A DNA stretch of 64,000 nt from the NCBI GenBank assembly GCA_045635765.1, contig JAZTWH010000011.1, positions 1 to 64,000 on the forward strand. The letters are read 5' to 3'. A model generated the notes under the pieces. It was not told the DNA's origin and made no database searches. It saw only the letters and a list, made by a program, of their open reading frames with translations. The stretch is from RGIG995 sp045635765 (lineage in GTDB: Bacteria; Bacillota; Clostridia; Oscillospirales; UBA644). A program made the position numbers and the translations under genes. Shown one piece after another: positions 48,521 through 57,464 of this stretch. Every line of letters starts with the position of its first letter. Within the stretch, counting starts at the first letter, position 1.

Positions 48521-49916
48521 GTTTTTCTTTTAGAGCGGCCACGTTGGCGTCGACCTGGTTTTTGTGCAGGGGATACCAAAACCAAAGGACCAGGGCCAGG
48601 GAGGCAAATCCCAGGGCGGGGAGGAGGGTGGAAATATTAAAAATTCCTTGCAGGACCGAGGGGGATTGGGGCTGGCCGGAGGCCGCGGCGGATTCGCTAT
48701 AGCCAATGCCGGTCAAAAGCCAGCCCGAAACTCCCGCCGCCAGGGCTTGCCCCATTTTTCGGGCAAAGGAATAGAGGGAGTATACGGCCCCATCCTCCCG
48801 GATTCCGTGTTTCAGCTCCGAATCGTCGATAACGTCGGTAATCAGGGCCCAGGATACCATGGAAAAGATGCCCAGCCCCAGCCAACAGAGGCCTTGAAGC
48901 CCGATATATACCCATACGTTTTGGGGCCGGAGAAAATACAGCACCAGGCAAACTCCGGCGGCAAACAGATTGGACACCGCTGAAATTTCCGCTTTCCCAA
49001 AACGGGTGGCCAAAGGTTTTGCCGTAAGGGCGGCAAGGACCATCCCGACCATCATCACGACGGTGGAGGCCGATTGGGCCGAGGCGTTGTTGTAATAGTC
49101 GGGAAAGATATAGGACGCCATATTTTGCATGGTCAACTGTGCCAGCAGCATCACCACCGAGGCGGCAATGATGGAAATCAGGGGTCGGCTTTTTACGGCG
49201 TTGGAGAGCATTTTCCCAAGGGAACGGGTTTGAAGTCTATCGGGGGCAGGCTCCGGCAAGACCCGTTCCGTGACCAAAAAATAACACAAAAGGTAGCACA
49301 GTACGGAAAACACCGAAAAAATTCCGGCGATGACCGTGACTCTGCTTCCCTTCAGTACCGTTTGTTCCCCCACTTTTTCGTAGGCAAACAGGGGGATTCC
49401 CACCCCAACGATCAGTCCGGCCAGGGTTCCTCCCATGGTGCGGTAGGTGGAAAGGGATTGCCGGTCCCCCGGATCGGCGGAAATGGCGGAAGCCATAGAG
49501 CCGTAGGGGATGTTGATAAAGGTGTAAAAGACGGAGCCCCAAAGAATGTAGGTGACGAATAACCAAGCCAGCTTGATCCCCATGGGGGCGGAAGCCAGGG
49601 ACGATTGGTAGATGAGAAAGGACGACAGGGCCACGGGACCGCAGACCCGGAGGATCCAGGGCTTAAATTTCCCAGCCGGGGTGATTTTGCTTCTGTCGCA
49701 GATCCGCCCCATGGTCACGTCGGTGAAGGCGTCCAGAAACCGGGCGGCCATCATCACCGTTCCCACCGCGGCCCCCGGGATCCCGATGACGTCGGTGTAA
49801 AATTTCAGAAGGAGCATGGTGGATAATATGAAGGTGAAATCATTGCCGAAATCCCCGAACAAATATCCCAGCTTATCCCGAAATCCGAAGGGACGCACAC
49901 CCTTGACCCGTTTCAT
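48501..49916 (-). CDS. GPH-family sugar symporter 1 (MFS)
   Basis: This 471-residue membrane protein has about 12 hydrophobic helices and the glycoside-pentoside-hexuronide cation symporter pattern: an N-terminal FGFRDKLGYLFGDFGNDFTF, the DAFTDVTMGRICDRSKITPAGKFKPW loop near residue 71, SMASAISADPGDRQSLSTYRTMGG and, in the second half, WALITDVIDDSELKHGIREDGAVYSLYSFARKMGQALA. The family imports glycosides or uronides with Na+ or H+. Its neighbour is a GH2 glycosidase, so a beta-glucuronide or related glycoside is a likely substrate. The C-terminal codons are repeated downstream. Confidence 0.92.
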   Translation of the reverse strand: MKRVKGVRPFGFRDKLGYLFGDFGNDFTFILSTMLLLKFYTDVIGIPGAAVGTVMMAARFLDAFTDVTMGRICDRSKITPAGKFKPWILRVCGPVALSSFLIYQSSLASAPMGIKLAWLFVTYILWGSVFYTFINIPYGSMASAISADPGDRQSLSTYRTMGGTLAGLIVGVGIPLFAYEKVGEQTVLKGSRVTVIAGIFSVFSVLCYLLCYFLVTERVLPEPAPDRLQTRSLGKMLSNAVKSRPLISIIAASVVMLLAQLTMQNMASYIFPDYYNNASAQSASTVVMMVGMVLAALTAKPLATRFGKAEISAVSNLFAAGVCLVLYFLRPQNVWVYIGLQGLCWLGLGIFSMVSWALITDVIDDSELKHGIREDGAVYSLYSFARKMGQALAAGVSGWLLTGIGYSESAAASGQPQSPSVLQGIFNISTLLPALGFASLALVLWFWYPLHKNQVDANVAALKEKHNRSRQ

Positions 49917-49980
49917 TGTACCAATCCTCCCGGCAGTATTTGTCGTACGATTTTCCCGTGCAGTTTTTTTGCAGATTTAT

Positions 49981-50021
49981 TGCATCCTTCTCGAAGGTTC
50001 CTACATCCTTCTTGAAGGTTC
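49981..50021 (-). repeat. Two-copy 22-bp repeat upstream of the first symporter
   Basis: CATCCTTCTCGAAGGTTC and CATCCTTCTTGAAGGTTC occur one after the other. Each contains a small dyad (CTTC/GAAG), so it may alternatively be an operator pair. Confidence 0.6.
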
Positions 50022-50060
50022 TTTGGGTAGTGTTCCTCAAAAACCGAAAGATATGACAAA

Positions 50061-50092
50061 AAAGGCCCCGGAAATTCTTTTCCGGGGCCTTT
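50061..50092 (-). terminator. Terminator of the GH2 gene
   Basis: AAAGGCCCCGGAAA and TTTCCGGGGCCTTT form the stem, with six T next on the minus strand. It follows two to three repeat units that duplicate the gene's end. Confidence 0.88.
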
Positions 50093-50175
50093 GGGTTTCG
50101 GTTATTTCTTTTCCAGGGCCTTTGGGGTTCGGTTATTTCTTTTCCAGGGCCTTTGGGGTTCGGTTATTTCTTTTT
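50090..50175 (-). repeat. 31-bp tandem units joining gene end and terminator arm
   Basis: Units on the minus strand contain GAAAAGAAATAACCG, which copies the GH2 gene end (AAAAAGAAATAA), plus AAAGGCCCTGG, which copies the terminator's first arm. Two to three copies lie between stop codon and terminator. Confidence 0.9.
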
Positions 50176-52416
50176 CGGTTTTTTGATGCGGTTGAGCTGG
50201 CGGTTCATCTTCAGTAATTCTTCTTTGGTGAATTTGATGTTCATGGCACCCACCAGAGAGGTGAGGCGGATGACCGTAAATCCGCCCATCATCTTCATCA
50301 TGCCTTCGTTCATCATGGACATATTGTTTCCGCCGCCCTTCTTGCTTCCCAGGCCCTTCATGAGCTTGGTGGCCAGTCGGGTGAACCACAGCTTGCCCCG
50401 GAAGGTTGCCATAATGTCCTCCAAGGTATCGTTCAGGGAGAAGCGTCCTTCGGGCATGGTGATGTCGAACCAGTTGAGGACGGCACCCTTTTCCTTCAGA
50501 ACGTAGTCGGGGTTCATTTCCACCACCTTGCGGATGGTGCTTTCGTCGGTGCAGTCCCCGGCCACGGCCTTCAGGGTGGATTCCCCTTGGTTTTTCACCC
50601 GGAAGTAGAAGAAATGGTTGTCGCTGGTCTGCTTGCCGACGCTTTCCCCGTTGACGAACAGTTCTACCTCCGGCAGGTTGGAATAGACGGTGATCTTTGT
50701 CTCCTCTTCCACCCGGTCGATATACCGTTTCCCGCACAGGTGGACGAAGGGATCTTCCGAGAGCCAGGCCTTATAGGCGTAGAAGGCGTCTTTTTTGTAC
50801 TTCCGGTCCATGGTCACAAGTCCCTTGTGATTCTGTCCGTTTTCTCCCCCTTCCGCCCGGGCGTCGGCCCCAAAGTCGAACATATTCCAGACGTGGGTGG
50901 CCCAGAGATAGGGTCTGGTGTAGAGCTGTTTGATCAGTTCTTCGTGATAATAGGCCTGATATTCTTCCGTATAGTCGCCCTGACGGGGGTCGGAAGTGTG
51001 CCAGTTCAGGGCTTCACAGCCGTATTCGCTGACCCCAATGGGCTTTTGGGGGAATTTGGCGTGGAATTCGTCGAACCAGGGACCGTTCATGTCCGTGTTC
51101 CCGCCATACCAGCCGAAATAGTGGTTGTAGGAAACCACGTCGGGAATCTGAACGTATTCCTCGTCCATGTCGCACATAGAAACGCAGGCCATGGTGGTCA
51201 GACGGGTGTGGTCCATTTCGTGGACCAGATCGTTGAGGATGTGATGGTTTTCCAAAAGGTCCGGGTCCTTGGCTCCCGCCATGGTGATTTCGTTGGAAAG
51301 ACCCCAAACCACGATGGAGGCATGGTTGTAGTTTTGGGTAACCAGCTCCTTCATCTGAGAGATGGTATTTTCTCTGCCCGCAGCCATGTGGTTGGAAATA
51401 TACGGAATTTCTGCCCAAACAACCAAGCCCGTTTCGTCACACAGATCGTAAAAATACTGATCGTGTTGATAATGGGCAAGGCGGATGGTGGTGGCTCCCA
51501 CTTCCAGGATCAGAGCAATATCCTCCTCGTGATGCTCCGGCAGAAGGGCGTTGCCCACGCCCCAGCGATCCTGATGGCGGGAAACCCCTCGGAGGGGATA
51601 TTCTTCTCCGTTGAGGATAAAGCCCCGGTCGGGGTCAATTTCAAAGTGACGGCATCCGAACCGGGCACAAACGGCGTCCAGTTCCTCCTCGCCCCGAAGA
51701 AGGACCGCCTTTGCGGTGTACAGATAGGGGTCCTTGCGTCCGTGCCAAAGATGGGCGTCGGACAGAAGGAAGGAGGCGTTGGTTTCGGCGGAAACCGATT
51801 CTGCCACCACGGTGCCCTCCCGGTCGGTCAGGGTATAGGCGATTTTGTCCCCGTCCTTCCGATCGGTAACGTAGACCTTCACGTCTACCTTGCAGTCGGC
51901 CCCCTCCATCACCGGGGTGACGGCAATGCCGGGCCCCCCGTAATAATCCAGATCAAAGTGGGTCTTGCCCACGGCGATCAGGTTCACGTCCCGATACAGC
52001 CCGCCGTAGAAGGTGAAGTCCGCCACCTGGGGATACACCCGATCGTTGGGAGCGTTGTCCACCAGAACCGAAAGAATATTTTCCTCGGCGATCTCCTCCG
52101 TCAGATTGACACGCCAGGTGGAATACCCGCCGTCGTGCCGGGCCAGATGCTTTCCGTTCAGATAAACGTCGGCAGAGGAGTTTGCACCCTTTAACTCCAA
52201 ATAAAATTCTTCGCCCCGGGGAAGGTCTGCTTTTTTAAAGGATTTTACGTAGCAACAGGTTCCCCGGAAGTAGTCGTTGCCCCCGTCGGTGCCGTCCACG
52301 GCGTTCCAGGTGTGGGGAAGACTGACCCTTTCCCATTGGGGATCCACAGACTCCGGAGTCCGGGCAATATCTTTGCCGAAGGACCAATCGGCGTTAAAAT
52401 TTAAAATCGTTCTCAT
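50164..52416 (-). CDS. Glycoside hydrolase family 2 enzyme, probable beta-glucuronidase or beta-galactosidase
   Basis: This 750-residue intracellular glycosidase has the GH2 order: sugar-binding jelly roll (about 1-150, with LPHTWNAVDG), immunoglobulin-like domain (about 160-260) and catalytic TIM barrel (about 262-560). The acid/base glutamate is Glu376 in WGLSNE and the nucleophile is Glu464 in GVSEYG. The C-terminal extension (about 570-750) has further beta domains and a lysine-rich, methionine-rich end. There is no signal peptide, so the substrate must be imported, fitting the two GPH symporters. Because the neighbouring operon degrades glucuronate, beta-glucuronidase activity is the best guess; sequence alone does not exclude beta-galactosidase. 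Confidence 0.88.
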   Translation of the reverse strand: MRTILNFNADWSFGKDIARTPESVDPQWERVSLPHTWNAVDGTDGGNDYFRGTCCYVKSFKKADLPRGEEFYLELKGANSSADVYLNGKHLARHDGGYSTWRVNLTEEIAEENILSVLVDNAPNDRVYPQVADFTFYGGLYRDVNLIAVGKTHFDLDYYGGPGIAVTPVMEGADCKVDVKVYVTDRKDGDKIAYTLTDREGTVVAESVSAETNASFLLSDAHLWHGRKDPYLYTAKAVLLRGEEELDAVCARFGCRHFEIDPDRGFILNGEEYPLRGVSRHQDRWGVGNALLPEHHEEDIALILEVGATTIRLAHYQHDQYFYDLCDETGLVVWAEIPYISNHMAAGRENTISQMKELVTQNYNHASIVVWGLSNEITMAGAKDPDLLENHHILNDLVHEMDHTRLTTMACVSMCDMDEEYVQIPDVVSYNHYFGWYGGNTDMNGPWFDEFHAKFPQKPIGVSEYGCEALNWHTSDPRQGDYTEEYQAYYHEELIKQLYTRPYLWATHVWNMFDFGADARAEGGENGQNHKGLVTMDRKYKKDAFYAYKAWLSEDPFVHLCGKRYIDRVEEETKITVYSNLPEVELFVNGESVGKQTSDNHFFYFRVKNQGESTLKAVAGDCTDESTIRKVVEMNPDYVLKEKGAVLNWFDITMPEGRFSLNDTLEDIMATFRGKLWFTRLATKLMKGLGSKKGGGNNMSMMNEGMMKMMGGFTVIRLTSLVGAMNIKFTKEELLKMNRQLNRIKKPKKK

Positions 52417-52521
52417 TGGCTTACCCTTTCTTGTTCTGATAGTATGAGCAAAAACCTTTTTTAAAATACGGCGTCCGACAAATGCAACTCCGTCGGATGC
52501 CGAAATTGTACCGTAGAAATC

Positions 52522-54072
52522 TTATTCTTCCCCAGAAGCAGGTGCGGAAACGGAAGCGGATTCCGAAGCGGATTCCGAAGCGGATTCGGAAGCGGAGGCG
52601 GGGCCGGATTCGGAGGCGTCGTTGCCCCGTCCCAGTGCGGCGTTCATCTTGGCTAGGGTCTTTTTATCCAAATTGTAAATAACCGCAAGGCCGATGAATT
52701 CCAGAAGGGCACTGACCAGGAACAGAATTGCCACCAGGTAACGCATGTTGAGGGCCACTTCCGCCGTCTGTGCCCCGCCGTTTTCGCCCACATAGCCTAG
52801 GGCCACCATGATCACCAGCACCAAAGAAGGACCGGCACCCTGAGCCAGCTTGCGGAAGAAGGAGTGCAGGGAGTAAACGATGCCCTCTTCTCTCTTCCCG
52901 GTTTTCCATTGGTTGTAGTCGATGGCGTCTCCCATCAGCGCCCAGGACACGGTGGAGTAAATGCCCAAGCCCAGATTGTAGATCAGCTGGCAAAGGATAT
53001 AGATCAAAAGGCCCTTGCTGTCGGGAGTAATGGGAAGGACCACCAAGCCCACCCCCGCAACCACGGAGCAGAGAGAACCGAAAACGCACAGCTCTTTCTT
53101 TCCGAATTTTGCAACGGCTTTCCGGGCAAAGGGAGTAAAGCAGAGGATGGGAATCATAGAGAACAGCTGAACCACGCCGGAAATTTCGGGGTTCTTAAAG
53201 TAGGTTTGGAACAGAACGGTGACGGCAGTGGCGGCACCCTGCATCCCAATAAACATCCCCATGGCGGCCAGAGTGGCACCTACGGCGGGCCGGTTCTTCA
53301 TGAAATTGCCAAAGGCTACAAATACGTTAAATTTTTCCTGCTGTTCGTTCAGTTTTACGTTGGTGTCGACCCGGACTTTGGTGGTGCGGATCATAAATTG
53401 GAAGGCAAAGAAGCCCAAAACCCCCATGATCAGGGCTGCCCAAAATACGTTGTATCCCTGAAGATCCTTGATGACATCTCCGGCTTCGTCCAGCACCGCC
53501 TGACCGTTGGCGTCCACCCGGTCTTTCCAAATAAGAAAAGGAAGAATGACCATTGGGACCATGTTCCCGATCATGGAGCCGATGGAACGCCATGCGGAAA
53601 GGGACGCCCGGTCTTTTACGTCATTGGAAATAATTGACAAAAGAGATCCGTAGGGGACGTTTGCCACGGTGTAGAAGGCGTCCCAGATCACGTACCCGGC
53701 CAAAAAGACGATGATCTTTATGACCCGGGGAGCGTTGGGAATGGGGATAAAGCACAGGGCCCCAGCTACCAAAAGACCAATCGACCCGGCCCAGATGTAA
53801 GCAAGGAACTTATTTCTCTTGTACTTGCGGCGGTCTGCGTCGATCATGGACCCGATCAGGGGATCGTTAATGGCGTCCCAAATCTGCACGAAGATCAGCA
53901 GAAGTGCGTAAAGGGAGTCCCCCAGACCCATAAATTGGGACCAGAAAATGGTGAGCGTTCCCTTCAGGGCGAAGCTCATGTTGCATCCGAAGTCACCGGC
54001 TGCGTAGGAGATACTGTCAAGTATGCCGAACTTGCGTACCCCGTTGGCATCCAATTTTTTTTCTTTTGCCAT
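52522..54072 (-). CDS. GPH-family sugar symporter 2 (MFS)
   Basis: This membrane protein of 516 residues has about 12 helices and the GPH signatures: FGILDSISYAAGDFGCNMSFAL at the start, WDAINDPLIGSMIDADRRKYKRNKF near residue 67, YGSLLSIISNDVKDRASLSAWRSIG, and WALMGDAIDYNQWKTGKREEGIVYSLHSFFRKLAQG in the second half. The C-terminal tail (about 30 residues) is a Ser/Ala/Glu repeat (ASESASESASESAS). The start at 54072 has GAGG 9 nt upstream; ATG at 54081 touches that site. It is the first gene of the minus-strand arm and is divergent from the AraC regulator. Confidence 0.92.
   Translation of the reverse strand: MAKEKKLDANGVRKFGILDSISYAAGDFGCNMSFALKGTLTIFWSQFMGLGDSLYALLLIFVQIWDAINDPLIGSMIDADRRKYKRNKFLAYIWAGSIGLLVAGALCFIPIPNAPRVIKIIVFLAGYVIWDAFYTVANVPYGSLLSIISNDVKDRASLSAWRSIGSMIGNMVPMVILPFLIWKDRVDANGQAVLDEAGDVIKDLQGYNVFWAALIMGVLGFFAFQFMIRTTKVRVDTNVKLNEQQEKFNVFVAFGNFMKNRPAVGATLAAMGMFIGMQGAATAVTVLFQTYFKNPEISGVVQLFSMIPILCFTPFARKAVAKFGKKELCVFGSLCSVVAGVGLVVLPITPDSKGLLIYILCQLIYNLGLGIYSTVSWALMGDAIDYNQWKTGKREEGIVYSLHSFFRKLAQGAGPSLVLVIMVALGYVGENGGAQTAEVALNMRYLVAILFLVSALLEFIGLAVIYNLDKKTLAKMNAALGRGNDASESGPASASESASESASESASVSAPASGEE
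52525..52612 (-). repeat. In-frame 12-bp repeats at the end of the second symporter gene
   Basis: Several copies of the unit encoding SESA lie directly before the stop codon, giving a low-complexity cytoplasmic tail. Confidence 0.8.
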
Positions 54073-54081
54073 GGTTTTCAT

Positions 54082-54328
54082 CCTCTTTTCCTATTTTATT
54101 TTAATTTCAAAAAGAATTTCGGAGATATAAGAATACCTTCCATATAAGTATAAAGTATTTCCGAAAATTTTGTGAGTATTATTTTACACAAAATTTGTAA
54201 TTTTTTAATGCTGTTACATATTTTCCTATTGTAATTAGACAAAAACTGTGATATAATAATAACAATAACTGGAAAATATATAAATTTTTCCAAATCAGAA
54301 GGACTGGGAAGGAGGGACCTGTACGCCA
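54082..54328. other. Divergent regulatory region between symporter 2 and the AraC gene
   Basis: Very AT-rich. The rightward promoter is identified; for the leftward gene only a TATACT-like -10 (near 54146, minus strand) is visible. No clear palindromic operator was found, which fits AraC-type regulators that bind direct repeats. Confidence 0.5.
54229..54257 (+). promoter_or_regulatory. Promoter of the AraC-family gene
   Basis: TTGTAA (54229-54234) and TATAAT (54252-54257) are 17 bp apart. Confidence 0.7.
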
Positions 54329-55590
54329 TGGAGTACGAGCAGCGAAACCCACGCGAACGCGAATACGCATATGAAAGCAAGCTGAGTCTGCTTCGGGATA
54401 CCTTTGCCAAGGGGCACGTGCCCGTCTCTGTCGTGGCCCTGACCGATTCCATCAGTAAAGTATTTGCACTCGATTCCGAGCTTCCTTTTATGGGTCCTCT
54501 GGACCGGGCCTTGACCTTCCGTCAGTATTACGGAGATCCGGCACCGAAAACCGTGTACAAGGTTTGCGACCGATGGAACCGCTGCTATCTCTATTTTCTC
54601 CTCCCCGACGGAAAAGATTCCACCCTGTTATTTCTGGGTCCCTATCTTTCGGAAAAGCCGTCCTCCTTGCAGACCCTGGAGTTGGCGGAACAAGTGGGAA
54701 TTTCCCCCAAGTTTCAACGGTATTTTGATGAATGGTACGCTGCAATTCCCGTGGTCTCCGAGGATAGCAGCTTGTTTTCTCTGCTGGATACCTTTTGTGA
54801 ACACATTTGGGACAGCCCGTCCTTTTCTATCGAAGACGTGAATCGGGATGCACGGCTTCCGGCGTCTCCCATCAACGAAGTGGCACGAAGTGATGATTTT
54901 GACGGTATTTTGGTTAATATGAAGGCTATGGAAAATCGCTACCGCTTTGAAAACGAGCTGATGCGGGCCGTCAGCCTGGGCCAACTGCATAAGGAGAGTC
55001 AGCTCATCTCCGCATTTTCCGAATATTCCTTTGAAAAGCGGGCGGCGGACCCTTTACGCAACGCCAAGAATTATTGCATCATCATGAACACGTTGCTTCG
55101 GAAGGCCGCGGAGGGCGGCGGCGTTCATCCGATGTACCTGAACAACGTTTCTTCGGAGTTTGCTTTGAAAATAGAGCAGATGTCGTCCCTTTCCAAGAAT
55201 TCCGACCTGATGGGGGAGATGTTCCGGGGGTACTGCCGGCTGGTCCGCAAACATTCCCTGCGGTCCTATTCTCTTCCCGTTCAAAAAACCGTGCTTCTCA
55301 TTGATTCGGACTTGTCGGCCAATTTGACGTTGCACACTCTGGCAAAACACCAAAGCATCAGCCCGGGCTATCTTGCTACGCTTTTTAAGCGGGAGACGGG
55401 GAATACCGTTTCTCAGTACATTCGGAAAAAACGGATGAAGCACGCGGCCTATCTGTTGGCAACCACCCATTTACAGGTGCAGACCGTGGCCTTGCATTGC
55501 GGGATTATGGACGTTCAATATTTTTCCAAAATCTTTAAACGGGAGACGGGAAAGACCCCAAAGGAATACCGGGAAACGGTGAAACGCTGA
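54328..55590 (+). CDS. AraC-family transcriptional regulator
   Basis: This 420-residue regulator has a C-terminal AraC/XylS DNA-binding domain with two helix-turn-helix units: NLTLHTLAKHQSISPGYLATLFKRETG (about 330-356) and TVALHCGIMDVQYFSKIFKRETGKTPKEYR at the end. The N-terminal 270 residues lack the usual cupin arabinose-binding signature and look like an uncharacterised sensor domain. It is transcribed away from the symporter-GH2 arm and towards the glucuronate operon, so it very likely controls both. The start follows GGAGGG by 11 nt. The inducer may be a glucuronide or an intermediate such as fructuronate; this is inference. Confidence 0.9.
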   Translation: MEYEQRNPREREYAYESKLSLLRDTFAKGHVPVSVVALTDSISKVFALDSELPFMGPLDRALTFRQYYGDPAPKTVYKVCDRWNRCYLYFLLPDGKDSTLLFLGPYLSEKPSSLQTLELAEQVGISPKFQRYFDEWYAAIPVVSEDSSLFSLLDTFCEHIWDSPSFSIEDVNRDARLPASPINEVARSDDFDGILVNMKAMENRYRFENELMRAVSLGQLHKESQLISAFSEYSFEKRAADPLRNAKNYCIIMNTLLRKAAEGGGVHPMYLNNVSSEFALKIEQMSSLSKNSDLMGEMFRGYCRLVRKHSLRSYSLPVQKTVLLIDSDLSANLTLHTLAKHQSISPGYLATLFKRETGNTVSQYIRKKRMKHAAYLLATTHLQVQTVALHCGIMDVQYFSKIFKRETGKTPKEYRETVKR

Positions 55591-55631
55591 ACCGTGACGG
55601 GATTTGCAATCTTTTTTGCAGAAAAATCTCA

Positions 55632-55660
55632 TTGTATCACACCGACTTAAGTGGTATAAT
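55632..55660 (+). promoter_or_regulatory. Promoter of the glucuronate operon
   Basis: TTGTAT (55632-55637) and TATAAT (55655-55660) are 17 bp apart, 40 bp before uxaC. Confidence 0.75.
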
Positions 55661-55700
55661 AATGGAATAAGAAAAGAAAACTTTGGAAAAGGTGTATAAT

Positions 55701-57104
55701 ATGAAGCAGTTTATGGATTCGGATTTTCTGTTGACCACCGAAACGGCAAAGGAGCTTTATCACGACGTTGCCGCATCTCTGCCCATCGTGGACTACCATT
55801 GTCACGTATCCCCCAAGGAGATTTTTGAGGACCGCCACTTTGAGAATATCACCCAGGTCTGGCTGGGAGCAGACCATTACAAATGGCGTATCATGCGTTC
55901 CAACGGCGTGGAAGAGCATTATATTACGGGAGATGCCTCCGACCGGGAAAAATTTCAAAAGTTTGCCGAGACCCTTCCCAAGGCCATCGGCAACCCCATG
56001 TACCATTGGTGTCATATGGAATTGCGTCGGTATTTCGGGTATGACGGGATTCTGAACGGGGAGACCGCCCAAAAGGTCTGGGATTTGACGGCGGAGAAAT
56101 TGAAGGAAGAAACCATGGGCGTCCGGGGCTTGATTTCGCAGAGCAACGTTGCTTTTATCGGCACCACCGACGACCCGGTGGATTCTCTGGAGTGGCACGA
56201 AAAAATTGCTCGGGACCCTTCCGTAACGGCCGTAGTGGCCCCCTCCTTCCGTCCCGATAAGGCCCTGAACGTCGACAAGCCCGGCTGGAAGGAATATATG
56301 GAGACCCTGTCCACCCGTTCCGGCGTCTCCATCGACGGCATCGGAGCTTTGAAGGAGGCTCTGACCAAACGAATGGGCTATTTTAACGCCCGCGGATGCC
56401 GGGCCAGCGACCATGGATTGGACTATGCCGTTTTCCGTCCCGCCGACGAAGAAACGGTAGATGGAATCGTCAAAAAAGGCCTTTCGGGACAGTCGGTCAC
56501 TGCCGAAGAAGGGGAGATGCTAAAGACCCATCTTCTTCTGTTCTGTGCCGAAAGCTACGCCCGTCTGGGTTGGGTCATGCAGATTCACTACAACTGCCTT
56601 CGAAATCCCAATTCCGCCTCCTTCCGGGCCTTGGGCCCCGATACGGGATTTGATATTATCGGCCCCCACAACGGGGGACCGGCCCTGACTCAGCTACTGG
56701 ATGATCTTCACGGGAAAAACGCTCTGCCCCGGACGGTTCTTTACAGCCTTGACGCCGGCGATAACAGCTTTTTGGATACGCTTTTGGGGGCGTTTCAGGG
56801 CCCCGGAATCCCGGGAAAGATCCAACACGGCAGTGCTTGGTGGTTCAACGATCACAAACAGGGCATGATCGACCAAATGGTCAGCCTCGCCAGCCTGAGC
56901 CTTTTGGGGAATTTCATCGGAATGCTGACCGATTCCCGGAGTTTTTTGAGTTATGCCCGTCACGAATACTTCCGCCGGATTTTGTGCCAACTTTTGGGAC
57001 GTTGGGTGGAGGACGGCGAATACCCCAAGGACGAAACTGCCCTTAAGTCCATCGTCCGGGGAATCTGCTACCGAAATGCCGTCCGCTATTTCGATTTGGG
57101 TTAA
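55701..57104 (+). CDS. uxaC: Glucuronate isomerase
   Basis: UxaC converts D-glucuronate to D-fructuronate (and galacturonate to tagaturonate), the first step of hexuronate breakdown. The 467-residue length is standard. Family segments include MDSDFLLTTETAKELYH at the start, LPIVDYHCHVSPKEI near residue 28 with metal-binding HxH, and later GLDYAVFRP, IHYNCLRNPNS and QHGSAWWFNDHKQGM. ATG at 55701 follows AAAGGTG by 8 nt and is preferred over 55683. It is the first gene of the operon. Confidence 0.95.
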   Translation: MKQFMDSDFLLTTETAKELYHDVAASLPIVDYHCHVSPKEIFEDRHFENITQVWLGADHYKWRIMRSNGVEEHYITGDASDREKFQKFAETLPKAIGNPMYHWCHMELRRYFGYDGILNGETAQKVWDLTAEKLKEETMGVRGLISQSNVAFIGTTDDPVDSLEWHEKIARDPSVTAVVAPSFRPDKALNVDKPGWKEYMETLSTRSGVSIDGIGALKEALTKRMGYFNARGCRASDHGLDYAVFRPADEETVDGIVKKGLSGQSVTAEEGEMLKTHLLLFCAESYARLGWVMQIHYNCLRNPNSASFRALGPDTGFDIIGPHNGGPALTQLLDDLHGKNALPRTVLYSLDAGDNSFLDTLLGAFQGPGIPGKIQHGSAWWFNDHKQGMIDQMVSLASLSLLGNFIGMLTDSRSFLSYARHEYFRRILCQLLGRWVEDGEYPKDETALKSIVRGICYRNAVRYFDLG

Positions 57105-57109
57105 CTCAA

Positions 57110-57425
57110 GTCCGCCAATGGGAATGGAGCTATACCCCGTTTGCCGTTTTGTTTTAGAACCTAATCGCAATTGGTTTTACAACTCAGTGGCCACACGTTT
57201 TATAACTCAATTGCCATCCGTTTACGGCTCAAACGCATTGGTTTACAACTCAATTGCCATCCGCTTACGGCTCAATTAACATTTTGTTTTCGGCTCAAAC
57301 GTAATTGATTTTACAACTCAATCGACATTGGTTTTACAACTCAATTGCAATTCGTTTTACAGCTCCATCGTAATTTCGTTTTACTCAGTTGCAATTCTGT
57401 TGCATTCAATTGAAATTTGAATTTG
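57110..57425 (+). repeat. Degenerate 22-25-bp tandem array between uxaC and uxuA
   Basis: Ten or more units related to TTTTACAACTCAATTGCCAT, many spaced by CCGTTTAC or CGTTTTA, fill the gap between uxaC and uxuA. Similarity starts at the uxaC end (GGTTAACTCAAGTCCGCCAA). No promoter or terminator is recognisable here, so the array is probably transcribed within the operon. Confidence 0.85.
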
Positions 57426-57464
57426 AACCTGAAGGTTTTACGCAAGAAAAGGAGGAATTTGGCC

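Noticed and set aside
50587..52194. 535-residue plus-strand frame opposite the GH2 gene
   Set aside because: Shadow frame over a well-supported glycosidase; no ribosome site or recognisable domain.
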